From an uncultured Oligoflexales bacterium (lineage in GTDB: Bacteria > Bdellovibrionota_B > Oligoflexia > Oligoflexales > JAPPIL01), in the NCBI GenBank assembly GCA_958296095.1, contig OY282434.1, forward strand, positions 620,001-684,000: DNA of 64,000 nucleotides, read 5' to 3'. Below the pieces are notes generated by a model. The model was given only the letters and a program-made list of their open reading frames with translations, made no database searches and was not told where the DNA came from. A program made the position numbers and the translations under genes. Shown in pieces: positions 1 to 9,334 of the stretch. The stretch's first letter is position 1, and each line of letters opens with the position of its first letter.

Positions 1-425
1 TTTTGTATCGCTCGCTTCCTAGCTCGCTGCATGTTCTCAGGCCACTCTGCACGCCCTCTCTGCTTGCTCCCAAGTCTTCTCGCGGTTGCCCACACCTCTT
101 GCCTACCGAGAGCCACATGAATGGCGCGGCGAGGCCGTTCGCTGCGCTGCGGCTCTTTGTAACGCTCGCTTCCTAGCTCGCTCCTTGCCCTCAGACCTCC
201 TGCTATTGCGTTCAGATTATTTTTTGCACAAGGCATGTGCCTATACCCGCTCAGGGCGAGTTTCTCGGTAGGGCTGCGCCTCGCCAAGATAACGGAGGCT
301 TGTGCTAAGGGACTAGCTCCACTGTGCCGTGCCAAGATAACGGAGATTTGTGCTAAGTAGTGTCCTTGTCACCAAACCTCTCGGCGGTTGCGTTGAGGCT
401 TGCTCTCAAGCCGCTCGCTTTAATT
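1..425. repeat. Dispersed modular repeat island (left edge of window)
   Basis: The stretch holds no credible gene. It contains one core module in plus orientation: arm GCCTACCGAGA near 98, arm GGCGAGGCC near 137, then the TAACGCTCGCTTCCTAGCTC module, a GCACAAGGCATGTGC hairpin near 228, CGAGTTTCTCGGTAGG near 258 and GCGCCTCGCC near 276. The trailer 'CCAAGATAACGGAG' occurs twice, near 284 and 331. The island ends just before the stop codon of the minus-strand lipoprotein at 426. Confidence 0.85.
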
Positions 426-1301
426 TTAAAGCCTGGGAAAGAAGTGGTAGGAGCCAGTTGCGCCGCATGATCTTGGCTCACCGTTGAGGGTAATTTTTTT
501 GTTTTTGTGCCCAGGGCAATTGCAGTAAAACGGGTGTCCTGCTTGTGTGGGAATGCGCACCTCCATGCCTGCACCGTCACGGCAGTCAGAAGCTTGCGCA
601 TAGATGTCGTCCAGTAGGGCGGTGAAAGTTTTGCCGCTCTCGGACAAGTACTTAGCAATATAGTAGTCTCTTGGTTTAAAATCTTTATCAGGGATGCGTT
701 GGTCGTTGCGTCGCTCGCGTGCTGCTTTGCTTCTTTTTTCTGGCGGAAAGCAGCGGTTGGCATTACCGGCAAAACAGCGCAGCGGAATGCGCACAGTGTT
801 GCTGGCACTAGTCTTGCCGACTTTGCAGTATGGTCTCTCGCCGCTGATGAAAAAAGGCGAGTCGTACTTGTTATCCCGCACACACCATTCGACGAACTGA
901 CGCAGGTAATCGTATTGATTAGGCTGCCGATAACACACCTCCTGCATTGGCTCAATCGACCTGCTGCCAGTAACATCCTTCAGGAAACACACCCAGGTAT
1001 AACCTTGGCTCTGCCATGCCAACACTACTTCAGAAAAAACAACGGGCACAGCTTGCAAGGGCTGTGCCGTGATGTGCTCAGCCTCAAACTCCTGCTTGGC
1101 AGTGCGCAGTCGATAGAAAGCCTGCGGTAAGGGGACATTGCCTCCTGGCCCCAGTGCACCTGCTACCTCAATCAGCATGCCTGCTGGTGTAACGTTAAGA
1201 AACACAGCATGACTCTCAAGACTGCGCAAATCATCCGAGGACGTGGAAATCAGCTTGCAAGCCGACAACAGCACGGTCAGCAGCAGTAGTCTCATTCGCA
1301 C
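426..1301 (-). CDS. Predicted lipoprotein, unknown function
   Basis: A 291-residue protein starts with a short basic and hydrophobic signal and a lipobox (LLSAC, Cys16), so it should be lipidated and anchored in a membrane. The mature part has ten or more cysteines, including pairs near residues 137-140 and 258-260, which suggests disulfide bonds outside the cytoplasm. No family is recognised. Its ATG overlaps the end of the upstream lipoprotein gene by 10 nt, so the two are almost certainly co-transcribed and translationally coupled. Its stop codon abuts a repeat island. Confidence 0.8.
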   Translation of the reverse strand: MRMRLLLLTVLLSACKLISTSSDDLRSLESHAVFLNVTPAGMLIEVAGALGPGGNVPLPQAFYRLRTAKQEFEAEHITAQPLQAVPVVFSEVVLAWQSQGYTWVCFLKDVTGSRSIEPMQEVCYRQPNQYDYLRQFVEWCVRDNKYDSPFFISGERPYCKVGKTSASNTVRIPLRCFAGNANRCFPPEKRSKAARERRNDQRIPDKDFKPRDYYIAKYLSESGKTFTALLDDIYAQASDCRDGAGMEVRIPTQAGHPFYCNCPGHKNKKITLNGEPRSCGATGSYHFFPRL

Positions 1302-1930
1302 AATATCTCCGTTGTCTGTGTCATATCCGTGATCTCAATCCGCTCGTGGCAAGTTTTATCACGCCACTTCAGCTTTAACCAAAACGCGAGCGGCGGTAGT
1401 TTGACCCCCCGCGTTTCAAACTTATACGTGCTATCTGTTAATTTCAGCGTAACGTTACCTGTATGACTCAGTCTGATGTCACTTATCTCAGGCAGATACT
1501 GCTGACTAAATTCCAACTGTGGATACAAGTCACCCTTGATCGTCTTAAAACTCAACTTGACGGACAAGGGCTGTGGTTCTTCGCTCTCTTCGTCCTCTTC
1601 CTCCACTTCGTCCTCTTCGTCCGTTTCCTCCTCTTCGTCCGTTTCTTCCTCTTCCTCCTCTTCCTCCTCTTCGATCACTTTACCTCCCTCATCGTCCTCA
1701 TCGTCCTCTTCGCTGCCTTTGCCCGGCCCTTGCTCAGCTCCCTCACCGGTCTTGTCTTGGTCGTCTTTGGGCTTAACTTTATCTTTACGGCGCAACTGGG
1801 AGCTGCCCTCACCCGTGGGAAAATACGTCGATTCCATGGTCGGTGTTGGTTGTTCCTCTGGCTCGTGTTCCTTCTTGCCTGCAGTGCAAGAGAGCAGCAG
1901 GCCCAGTGTCAACAGTGGCAAAATGTGCAT
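1292..1930 (-). CDS. Lipoprotein with long poly-glutamate tract
   Basis: A 212-residue protein with a lipobox (LLLSC, Cys15). Residues about 75-120 are almost entirely Glu and Asp, with a run of ten Glu, encoded by imperfect GAG/GAA repeats. The flanking linker is rich in Lys, Asp and Pro. The C-terminal 90 residues look folded, with two Cys near residues 194 and 211. It is upstream of and overlaps the next lipoprotein gene and follows epmA by about 20 nt on the same strand. Function unknown. The acidic tract could bind cations or act as a spacer from the membrane. Confidence 0.75.
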   Translation of the reverse strand: MHILPLLTLGLLLSCTAGKKEHEPEEQPTPTMESTYFPTGEGSSQLRRKDKVKPKDDQDKTGEGAEQGPGKGSEEDDEDDEGGKVIEEEEEEEEEETDEEEETDEEDEVEEEDEESEEPQPLSVKLSFKTIKGDLYPQLEFSQQYLPEISDIRLSHTGNVTLKLTDSTYKFETRGVKLPPLAFWLKLKWRDKTCHERIEITDMTQTTEILCE

Positions 1931-1951
1931 CCTGTCTCCCTGTCTGGGCAG

Positions 1952-2941
1952 TCACGCACGCCTATTGTCGGCATGTTGCTGCTTAAACTTAGCCTTAAGT
2001 TGGTGGCGAAATGGAATCACGCGGTCAAGATTACCTTCCCCTCGCAACAAGGCGAGCACGCGGTCGATGCCGAGAGCATTGCCACAAGCTGGTGGTAGGC
2101 CGCGCCGCAATGCCGCGTCAAAATAAGCATCGCGTGGCACGGGCGGCAAGCCATGCTCACGTCTGAGTCGGGAGAATTCCACCAAGCGGCGAGCATTTTC
2201 CACCGCATCAACACATTCCTCAAAGGCGTTGCAGACTTCTATCCCGTCGAGATAGACTTCAAAACGCCGTGCCCGTCCATCCTCAACCTGTGCCAATGCT
2301 GCTTGCGAGGGCGGATAATCGTAGAGCACCACATAGCCCAATTGTTGCAAACGAGGTTCGATGCGCTCAAGCAACACCTTGAAGAAGGCGGTGTGAAAAT
2401 CATCATCAACCTGTAGCGAGTGGCAACCTCGGCTCAGTGCCTCACGTGCCAGCTGCGGATCGTTATCGTGCAAAGTGATGTTGGCAAACTCGGCAAAGGC
2501 CTCGTAAACTCCAAGTCGGTGCAATTTCGGCAGGGGGTGTTGCCCGTATTGATGAAACAACTCGCCTAGCAACTCGGTGGTGAAAGCCATAAAACCTGCA
2601 AATTTTGCCCCAGCCTCATACCACTCCAGCAGCGTAAATTCGGGGTGATGCCAGTCACTGTATTCACCGCCGTTGCGAAAACATCTACCGATTTGAAAAA
2701 TTTTCGGCAGTGTGTGACTCAATATCTGCTTCATGTGCAACTCTGGACTGGAACGCAAGAACTTGCGCCGCTGTCGTCCACGTTCGTCATGCCAGCTGGT
2801 GCTGAAGTAGCGCAGGTAAGGCTCACCGCCAGGACAGGTGACGAGCATGGGGGTCTCAACTTCCAGAAAACCGCGGCACTCAAAATATTCTCTGAGAAAA
2901 CGGAAAACCCGCGCCCTGAAGTGCAAGTCACTCGCAGTCAC
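1952..2941 (-). CDS. epmA: EF-P--(R)-beta-lysine ligase EpmA (PoxA/GenX)
   Basis: A 329-residue protein, close to the 325 of E. coli EpmA. It matches the lysyl-tRNA synthetase class II catalytic core without the anticodon-binding domain. Visible signatures are motif 1 (RGFLEVETPML), motif 2 (FQIGRCFRNGG) and motif 3 (GNALGIDRVLALL). The family attaches (R)-beta-lysine to a lysine of elongation factor P, which helps ribosomes through polyproline stretches. The start is GTG with a strong GGGAGGG six bases upstream. Neither efp nor epmB is in the window. The gene follows an unknown gene by 14 nt. Confidence 0.92.
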   Translation of the reverse strand: MTASDLHFRARVFRFLREYFECRGFLEVETPMLVTCPGGEPYLRYFSTSWHDERGRQRRKFLRSSPELHMKQILSHTLPKIFQIGRCFRNGGEYSDWHHPEFTLLEWYEAGAKFAGFMAFTTELLGELFHQYGQHPLPKLHRLGVYEAFAEFANITLHDNDPQLAREALSRGCHSLQVDDDFHTAFFKVLLERIEPRLQQLGYVVLYDYPPSQAALAQVEDGRARRFEVYLDGIEVCNAFEECVDAVENARRLVEFSRLRREHGLPPVPRDAYFDAALRRGLPPACGNALGIDRVLALLRGEGNLDRVIPFRHQLKAKFKQQHADNRRA

Positions 2942-2955
2942 GCCATGCCCTCCCT

Positions 2956-3627
2956 TCAGCTGGCGAGCAGGGGAGGTAGTTGTAGGTCGTAGTTAGATGC
3001 TCTCTCTCGCAGCGGTGTGACGATGTTGTCTAACAGCTTGCCGCCCACCCCGCTGGTATCGTCCAGAAACGCGCCCTGATAAGTTTCGACGAAGTCAAGT
3101 GCATCCCGCAGCCTCTCCTCACTGGCATCTTGCACCGCTATATCCACCACTAGGCGTAGCCAACCACAGAGATCTTGCAGATTAGTGCGTGCCTTGATGC
3201 CGAGTCGCAGACAGTCGTTGTAGATCGTTAGACGTAGGTCAGCAGGCAGATCCTGGGCGCTGTCGCTAGCAAAGTAGCCGAGCGAGCGATAGGCCTTGCG
3301 CCACTCGCCGTCGCGCTGCGAAGCTCTGACCTTGGCCATGATAACTTGGTAGCTTTTGTGCGCCTTTTCTTGTTTTGCCAGAATTCTTTTTTGTTTGAGG
3401 ATAAATTGAGGTCTGGTCTTTTCTTTCAAGACCACCAACACCTGCAACAACATGTTGCGGCTGATAGGCTCACGCACGTCGATGTCATCGCCCAGTGCGA
3501 CAGTCAAATACTCAAACACCTGATGGCAGGGATGATCACAGAGGCGTGCGATCTCACTGACATCCCACCGCGTGCTGCCATCACCGCCAGCAACGAGGCC
3601 GGTAAGTGCTTGGACAAATTCAAGCAT
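2956..3627 (-). CDS. Conserved-looking protein of unknown function
   Basis: About 223 residues, mostly helical and charged, with no signal peptide or membrane segment, so probably cytoplasmic. The ATG at 3627 is preferred over one 13 codons upstream because it has AGGGGGG six bases before it. There is a Lys/Gln-rich stretch near residues 80-110 that may form a coiled coil. No domain is recognised. It lies 14 nt upstream of epmA and is likely in the same transcript, so a role linked to translation is possible but is only inferred from position. Confidence 0.7.
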   Translation of the reverse strand: MLEFVQALTGLVAGGDGSTRWDVSEIARLCDHPCHQVFEYLTVALGDDIDVREPISRNMLLQVLVVLKEKTRPQFILKQKRILAKQEKAHKSYQVIMAKVRASQRDGEWRKAYRSLGYFASDSAQDLPADLRLTIYNDCLRLGIKARTNLQDLCGWLRLVVDIAVQDASEERLRDALDFVETYQGAFLDDTSGVGGKLLDNIVTPLRERASNYDLQLPPLLAS

Positions 3628-3772
3628 ACAACCCCCCCTACAGTTGGGATACGGATTCTCGATCATCGCTGAAAGAATTTGCTTACACTACCAGCTTACC
3701 GCTCGAAGCGCGGGAACGCAAAGAGCAAACGCCGATAACGGGTAGCGTGCTGATTGTATTGGAGAAATCAGA

Positions 3773-3874
3773 TCAGGTGCGCAGCTCGCGACGCTTCCGC
3801 ATCATGCGTCTTTTCTTGCGACCGACCTTTCTTCGTCCTTTGGGATGTTTGCGCTTGTGTCTGGAACCGTGCAT
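3773..3874 (-). CDS. Very small basic protein, possibly ribosome-associated (bS22/COX24-like)
   Basis: This 33-codon frame encodes a protein that begins MHGSRHKRKHPKGRRKVG and continues with more Arg and Lys up to a TGA. About 18 residues are basic. The pattern 'GS..KRK..GRRK..RKKRRMMRKRR' resembles tiny ribosomal proteins of the AURKAIP1/COX24 (bS22) type. An AAGG lies about eight bases before the ATG. It sits upstream of the unknown gene and epmA on the same strand. It could be a chance frame, but the amino-acid bias is hard to get by chance. Family assignment is weak. Confidence 0.5.
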   Translation of the reverse strand: MHGSRHKRKHPKGRRKVGRKKRRMMRKRRELRT

Positions 3875-4060
3875 GCTGGCCTTGTCTATCCTAAGCGAGG
3901 GCGATTATCGCAAGTCTGTGCTAACGGGGCAAGAGATAATTTTGCCAGCCTGCAGAAAATATGGCGGGAGATTGTTTTTTGGCCTCCACCTGTTGGAAAG
4001 ATACAAACTCAGGTAGAATAGGAAGGGGGGTGGTGGTCAATTTTGTCGCGAGGTGGTCAC

Positions 4061-4540
4061 ATGGTGTTGAGGAAGGATAGGAAACTCAAAAGCGCGGTCA
4101 TCGAGCCGTTCAAGCAGTTCAAGATCGGGATCTACATCGTCGTCACGACCTTCATTTTCATCGTCTGTGCAGGCTACCTGTTCATGTCCTCGTTCTGGCA
4201 GCAGTATCAGCATGTCATGAGTATTTTTAAGGTCGTCGATCCTAATCTGCAGTGGGAGGTAGTTACCAACGACGTGTTTTTTGTCAATACCATAAAAATT
4301 TCAGTTCTGTTCCTGCTATTTATGTTGATTACGATGGCGATGGTCTTTAAACTCACCCACCGTTATTACGGGCCGCTGGTGTCGATTGAGAAGTTCGTCG
4401 ATCAGGTGGCCGATGGTAACTACAGCAGCCGCGTGTCGTTGCGCAAGAAAGACGAGCTGCAGCGACTGGCCGCCAAACTCAACACGATGGCAGAGAGTCT
4501 TGAACAACGCCACCGCCGCGGCGACCAATCATCGGCCTGA
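4061..4540 (+). CDS. Membrane protein with HAMP domain
   Basis: A protein of about 159 residues with two membrane helices (near residues 21-42 and 80-99), a short periplasmic loop between them, and a C-terminal HAMP domain (about 100-150, with the 'P....I..F...VADGNYSSRV' pattern). The ATG at 4061 has GAGGTGG six bases upstream and is preferred to an earlier GTG/ATG. There is no kinase, cyclase or methyl-accepting output domain, so it would act through a partner or as a truncated sensor. Its 3' end overlaps rlmN by 41 nt. Confidence 0.8.
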   Translation: MVLRKDRKLKSAVIEPFKQFKIGIYIVVTTFIFIVCAGYLFMSSFWQQYQHVMSIFKVVDPNLQWEVVTNDVFFVNTIKISVLFLLFMLITMAMVFKLTHRYYGPLVSIEKFVDQVADGNYSSRVSLRKKDELQRLAAKLNTMAESLEQRHRRGDQSSA

Positions 4541-5594
4541 CCTTTACTCCTGCACCAGCACTGCACTGGCCGCGCAGCTGCGCGCTTATGGGCACAAGCC
4601 CTGCCACGCTCGCCAGCTGTTCGCCAGCCTTTATCGCGGTAACAGCGCGCCGCTGCCAGCCGCGGTCACTACCTGCATCGCCCGACACTGGCAGGCTAAA
4701 TTGCCCCTGCTGGCCAAAGTTGCCCAGTCAGCACAGGATGGCACGGTCAAGCTTTTGCTACAGCTGGCGGACGGATTGCGGGTTGAGACAGTCATCATTT
4801 GTGAGCGACAACGTCTGACCCTGTGCGTTTCCTCGCAAGTCGGCTGTGCGCAAGGCTGCACTTTCTGCCAGACAGGACGAATGGGCTGGTGGCGTAACCT
4901 CACTGCGGGCGAGATCGTCGCGCAATTTGTGCACGCCCGCCAATGGCTTGCCCAACACCACCACAGCTTAAAAGCTTTCAGTCACGCCACCGACATCACC
5001 AACGTTGTCTTCATGGGTATGGGCGAGCCACTCGATAATCTCGAGGCCTTGATCGACAGTATCGCTATTTTGACGGACCCCTTCGGCTTGGCACTGGCGG
5101 CGCGCCGCGTTGCCGTGTCAACGGTTGGCAATCCCTCTGCGCTGCAGCGTCTGCTCAGCACTTATCCTTCGTTGCCCCTCGCCTTGAGCGTGCATGCTGC
5201 CGACCCTAGCCTGCGTTCCCGTCTCGTTCCCGCTAACCGCAAGTGGCCGCTTGCCGAAGTGTTGCAGGTGTTGCGCGATTTTCCGTGCCGCAAACTGCTG
5301 GTGCAATATACCTTGCTGGCGGGGATAAATGACTCCGAGCATGCGGCCGTTCTGCTCGCTGAACTGCTGCAAGGCATCCCTGCCAAACTCAACCTGATCA
5401 TCTACAACCCTATCGGTGCGAGTCTGTTTACACCTTCGAGTCAAGCAACGGTGAAAAAATTTCAAAATCTGCTCTTTCAGCGCGGGCGACGTGCTCTGAT
5501 TCGCTACAGCAAGGGTAACGACATCGGCGCTGCCTGTGGACAACTGTGGGCCCAACAAACTCCCCGCACTAGCAGCGGATGCACGGTCAGGTGA
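4500..5594 (+). CDS. rlmN: 23S rRNA (A2503-C2)/tRNA (A37-C2) methyltransferase RlmN
   Basis: A radical SAM methyltransferase that methylates C2 of A2503 in 23S rRNA and of A37 in some tRNAs. The radical SAM cluster motif CxxxCxxC is at residues 116-123 (GCAQGCTFC). The two mechanistic cysteines are visible in TLCVSSQ (about residue 109) and near the C-terminus in GAACGQL (about 346). The frame is open further upstream within the HAMP gene; the TTG at 4500 gives 364 residues, the usual family length, and leaves an overlap of 41 nt. The exact start is uncertain. Confidence 0.9.
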   Translation: MNNATAAATNHRPDLYSCTSTALAAQLRAYGHKPCHARQLFASLYRGNSAPLPAAVTTCIARHWQAKLPLLAKVAQSAQDGTVKLLLQLADGLRVETVIICERQRLTLCVSSQVGCAQGCTFCQTGRMGWWRNLTAGEIVAQFVHARQWLAQHHHSLKAFSHATDITNVVFMGMGEPLDNLEALIDSIAILTDPFGLALAARRVAVSTVGNPSALQRLLSTYPSLPLALSVHAADPSLRSRLVPANRKWPLAEVLQVLRDFPCRKLLVQYTLLAGINDSEHAAVLLAELLQGIPAKLNLIIYNPIGASLFTPSSQATVKKFQNLLFQRGRRALIRYSKGNDIGAACGQLWAQQTPRTSSGCTVR

Positions 5595-5690
5595 AAATTA
5601 TGAGTTGGGGTAATTCCATCTCGCCGACAAAAGCATTGCGACCTAAGCTGGCATCGCGTACAACGATCGCCGTCGTCAGTGGGGGTTAGT

Positions 5691-7001
5691 GTGAAAATCA
5701 GCAAGAATGCCAACGGAGAGCGTACCCCCGTCTTCGTCGATGGGGTGCGTTCCCCGTTTGTCAAGTCTTTCGGGGCCTATGATGGCAGCGACTGTCTTGA
5801 ACTCTTCAGTCGCACGGTGGCTGCGTTGTTGCGCAAAATAGACATTGACCACGACGATATCGACGAGGTCGCCGCGGGTGTCGTTGTGCCACAACCCAAA
5901 AATCCTAACGTGGGACGCGATGCAGTTATCAATCTCAACCTGCCCCACCATGTGCACGGCTCGACCACCAATCGCGCTTGCACCAGCAGTCTGCATACTA
6001 TTGCCGCCGCCGCGGCGACGATCGGTAGCGGGAGAGCGAGCATTGTTTTGGCGGGCGGGGTGGAGATGCTCAGCAACGTGCCCGTCGTTTATTCAGAGAA
6101 AGCGACGAAATTTTTGGTCAAAATCAGCCGAACACGCAGCAATGTCGAACGTCTAAAGCTGCTCAGCCATCTGTCAGCTAAAGATTGGATTCCCCAACCA
6201 CCCTCATTGCTCGAACCACTGACTGGCTTTACGATGGGTGAGCATGCCGAACAGATGGCACAGTTGAACAACATCCCGCGTGCCGCGCAGGATGAATATG
6301 CCCTGACCTCGCATCAGAGAGCGAGTGCCGCCCGCCAGGCAGGCAAGTTTGCGGCAGAGATATGCCCTATCTGGGCATCGTCTGATTACAGCAAGATGGT
6401 CGCGGCCGATGACATTATCCGTGACGATGCAGATCTAGCTGCACTACAGCGTCTGCGTCCTGTTTTTGATCGCAAGTATGGATCAATTACCGCTGGTTCT
6501 TCTTCGCCGCTGACCGATGGTGCCGCGGTGACGATGATTGCCCCTGCTCGACGTGCACAAGCTCTCGGTCTCAGCGCTAAAGCCAAAATTCTTGATTACA
6601 TGTTTGTTGGAGTTAACCCGCATCGACAGTTGCTGATCGGCCCCGCGGTCGTTATTCCCCAGATATTGCAGCGCAACAAGCTCACCCTGAAAGACATCGA
6701 CCTCGTCGAAATTCATGAGGCTTTTGCTGCACAGATTTTAAGCTGTCAACGGGCGCTTGCTTCGGCAGATTTTTTTGCCGAGCATTTTGGCAATGGCAAG
6801 CCGTGCGGTGAAATTCCTGCCGACAAGTTGAACGTCAATGGTGGTGCGATCGCCATCGGGCATCCGTTTGGTGCAAGTGGGGCGCGCTTGGTGATGACGT
6901 TGGTCAACGAGTTGCAGCGCCGCGACCAAACTCTCGGTCTCGTTGCCATCTGTGCCGCAGGTGGCATGGGGGGTGCGATGCTGATCGAGCGGCTGAGCTA
7001 A
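5691..7001 (+). CDS. fadI: 3-ketoacyl-CoA thiolase (FadI type)
   Basis: A thiolase of about 436 residues that cleaves 3-ketoacyl-CoA to acetyl-CoA and a shortened acyl-CoA, the last step of beta-oxidation. The nucleophilic Cys is in [10 protein letters not shown] (about residue 98). The C-terminal catalytic elements are [26 protein letters not shown] and [10 protein letters not shown]. The insert and overall length fit the FadI subgroup rather than FadA. GTG at 5691 has GGGGG upstream; a GTG 12 bases earlier is possible. It precedes fadJ by 13 nt and the two should form the alpha/beta complex. Confidence 0.92.
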   Translation: MKISKNANGERTPVFVDGVRSPFVKSFGAYDGSDCLELFSRTVAALLRKIDIDHDDIDEVAAGVVVPQPKNPNVGRDAVINLNLPHHVHGSTTNRACTSSLHTIAAAAATIGSGRASIVLAGGVEMLSNVPVVYSEKATKFLVKISRTRSNVERLKLLSHLSAKDWIPQPPSLLEPLTGFTMGEHAEQMAQLNNIPRAAQDEYALTSHQRASAARQAGKFAAEICPIWASSDYSKMVAADDIIRDDADLAALQRLRPVFDRKYGSITAGSSSPLTDGAAVTMIAPARRAQALGLSAKAKILDYMFVGVNPHRQLLIGPAVVIPQILQRNKLTLKDIDLVEIHEAFAAQILSCQRALASADFFAEHFGNGKPCGEIPADKLNVNGGAIAIGHPFGASGARLVMTLVNELQRRDQTLGLVAICAAGGMGGAMLIERLS

Positions 7002-7014
7002 GAGGGAGTAGCAC

Positions 7015-9162
7015 GTGGCGAAGAAAAATTTTCAACTTACGACTACATCGGCCCGCGTTGCGGTAGTGACGTTTGATGCTGCCGACAAGATGAACATTCT
7101 CGCCGAAAAAGTGCTGCAGGAACTAGCCGCGCTGCTTGATGCGGTTGCAGCTGCGGGCGACTGTCGCGGCCTGGTCTTTATCAGTGGCAGAGAAGATCAG
7201 TTCATCGTCGGCGCGAGTGTCGATGAGATTGAGGCAATTAGCACACCTGAACAGGCACGTGATAACTGTCGTGCCTTCGAGGGCCTGCTACGCAAATTTT
7301 CGCAACTGAAAATCCCCACCGTGGCAGCAGTGCACGGCCCTTGTCTCGGCGGTGGTCTTGAACTCATCCTGTGCTGCTCCTACCGCGTCGCTAGTAGTGC
7401 CGAGATTACCAAGTTTGCCGCCCCAGAAATCAAGCTCGGTCTCATCCCTGGTGCGGGTGGCACACAACGCTTGCCGCGCTTGGTGGGAATCAGCACGGCC
7501 CTCGATATAGTGCTGACGGGACGCAGCTATCCCGCGCGCCAGGCGGCGAAGGTCGGACTGGTTGATGCCGTTGTGCCACGGGCGCGGCTGGAAGAGATTG
7601 CCTGTGACTATGCCCTACAAAAAAAACCGCCCGCCAACATGACCAGCAGCAAAAAAAATAAAAGCATCAAGCAACTGCTGCCAGAGATAGCGCTGGAAAA
7701 AAACCCCCTAGGACGTAAGCTCATGGCACGCAAGGCGCGTGAAGCAGTCATCCGTGAGACGCGCAGTTTTTACCCCGCGGCCTACAAGGCACTGGAAGCA
7801 ATATTCGAGGGGATGGAGTTGCCGCTCGATAAAGGGCTGGAGCTGGAGGCGCAGCTGTTCAGTCAGCTGGTTTGCACACGGGAATGCAGGAGCTTGATAC
7901 ACCTGTTTCACGCCACCACGGCACTGAAGAAAAACAATTTCCGCAAGGACGGCAAGGCTAAATACGGCGATGCCAAAATTGCGCGAGTCGGCATCATCGG
8001 TGCGGGGTTCATGGGCACAGGGCTGGCAACGTTGGCGGCAGATCGCAACGTCAACGTGCTGATCTCCGATCCTGATGGCGACGCAGTGGGAAGGTTGCTC
8101 AAGCACGCCCACGGTTATTTTGCCAAGAAGGTGCGGCGGCGACGGTTGAAAAAATTTCAGCAGGCGCAGAAGATGGCGATGATAACACCTGGCACGACCA
8201 TTGCTGGCTTCAATTCGGCCCAGCTGGTTATCGAGGCTGTCTACGAAAAACTGGAACTCAAGCAGCAGATATTGCAAACCTGTGAGGAACAGCTGGACGA
8301 CGACATGATCTTCGCTTCCAACACCTCGGCGTTGTCGATCACTGAGCTGGCGGCACAGGCAAAAAATCCCCAACGGGTGTTGGGCATGCATTTTTTCTCG
8401 CCGGTCGAGAAGATGCCACTGTTGGAGATTGTCGTCACGAAAAAAACGGCTGGGTGGGCGATCAGTCGTGCGATTGAATTTGGCCAAGCGCTAGGCAAGC
8501 AGGTCATCATCGTGCAAGATCAGCCAGGCTTTTACACCACGCGGGTGCTGGCCTTCATGATGGCAGAGGCGTTGCGCATCTTGCTTGAAGGCTGTCCGAT
8601 TGAAAACATCGACAAGGCCTTGACTGATTTTGGTTTTCCCGTCGGCCCTATCACGCTGATTGATGAGGTTGGTATTGACATCGGTCTGCACGTGCTAGAC
8701 ACCTTGACCAAGCACGAGCTCATGGAAGCACCGCCACAGCTAGAGGCACTGCCAGCACAGGGTTACCTCGGACGTAAGGCAGGCAAAGGCTTCTTCCAGT
8801 ATCGCGACGGCAAAAAACTCGACGCTGATGCCAATATCTACAAGCTACTCAACATTACCAACACTCGCAACACCGACATACCCCACGACCTAATCGTCGA
8901 TCGTTGCTTGCTGCTGTTTGTCAACGAGGCGGTCAAATGTCTCGATGATAAAGTTATCGCCGCACCGCGTGATGGCGACGTGGGGGCCGTGTTCGGTTTG
9001 GGTTTTCCTCCCTTCTGGGGCGGCCCCTTCAAGTACGTCGATCACGTCGGCAGCAAAGCGATTGTGCAAAATTTGCACACGCTGCAGAACAAATATGGCC
9101 ACCGTTTTGCTCCCGCCAAGGGTCTCGTTGCCAGAGCCGAACGCGACGAAAAATTTTTGTAA
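7015..9162 (+). CDS. fadJ: Fatty acid oxidation complex alpha subunit (FadJ type)
   Basis: A bifunctional enoyl-CoA hydratase/3-hydroxyacyl-CoA dehydrogenase of 715 residues. The crotonase half (about 1-190) shows the two catalytic Glu in GPCLGGGLELILCC and APEIKLGLIPGAGGTQR. The dehydrogenase half begins with the NAD-binding GIIGAGFMGTG (about residue 324), followed by SNTSALSI and the HFFSPVEKMPLLEI region that carries the catalytic His. The start is GTG with GGGAG upstream. It pairs with fadI. A perfect palindrome lies just past its stop. Confidence 0.93.
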   Translation: MAKKNFQLTTTSARVAVVTFDAADKMNILAEKVLQELAALLDAVAAAGDCRGLVFISGREDQFIVGASVDEIEAISTPEQARDNCRAFEGLLRKFSQLKIPTVAAVHGPCLGGGLELILCCSYRVASSAEITKFAAPEIKLGLIPGAGGTQRLPRLVGISTALDIVLTGRSYPARQAAKVGLVDAVVPRARLEEIACDYALQKKPPANMTSSKKNKSIKQLLPEIALEKNPLGRKLMARKAREAVIRETRSFYPAAYKALEAIFEGMELPLDKGLELEAQLFSQLVCTRECRSLIHLFHATTALKKNNFRKDGKAKYGDAKIARVGIIGAGFMGTGLATLAADRNVNVLISDPDGDAVGRLLKHAHGYFAKKVRRRRLKKFQQAQKMAMITPGTTIAGFNSAQLVIEAVYEKLELKQQILQTCEEQLDDDMIFASNTSALSITELAAQAKNPQRVLGMHFFSPVEKMPLLEIVVTKKTAGWAISRAIEFGQALGKQVIIVQDQPGFYTTRVLAFMMAEALRILLEGCPIENIDKALTDFGFPVGPITLIDEVGIDIGLHVLDTLTKHELMEAPPQLEALPAQGYLGRKAGKGFFQYRDGKKLDADANIYKLLNITNTRNTDIPHDLIVDRCLLLFVNEAVKCLDDKVIAAPRDGDVGAVFGLGFPPFWGGPFKYVDHVGSKAIVQNLHTLQNKYGHRFAPAKGLVARAERDEKFL

Positions 9163-9191
9163 AAAAAATCACAAAAAATGTTTTTATCTAT

Positions 9192-9205
9192 TGACTGGCC
9201 AGTCA
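9192..9205. promoter_or_regulatory. 14-bp perfect palindrome TGACTGGCCAGTCA
   Basis: The palindrome lies 30 bp after the fadJ stop and 130 bp before the 3' end of the convergent serine protease gene. Its form is like operators of TetR-family regulators of fatty-acid genes, but no promoter is evident at this place. It could instead be the stem of an RNA hairpin between the convergent genes. Confidence 0.35.
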
Positions 9206-9334
9206 GTAGCTGGTATTCATGTGCCACCTCCAAGTTAGAGTGTTTAGGAAAGTAAAAAACAGGATGTTAATCCCAGCCCTGTGGCCGTGGCATTCGCCCT
9301 GACTGCGCCCTTCGGCAAGAGTTACCGATAAGAG

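Noticed and set aside
1463-2126. Overlapping plus-strand frames rich in Ser or Phe/Leu
   Set aside because: They are the antisense of the Glu-rich lipoprotein tract (GAG/GAA read as CTC/TTC/TCC); the minus-strand gene has a lipobox and good coupling.
7708-8487. 259-codon minus-strand frame inside fadJ
   Set aside because: It is antisense to a complete FadJ with all catalytic motifs; the frame is a composition shadow.
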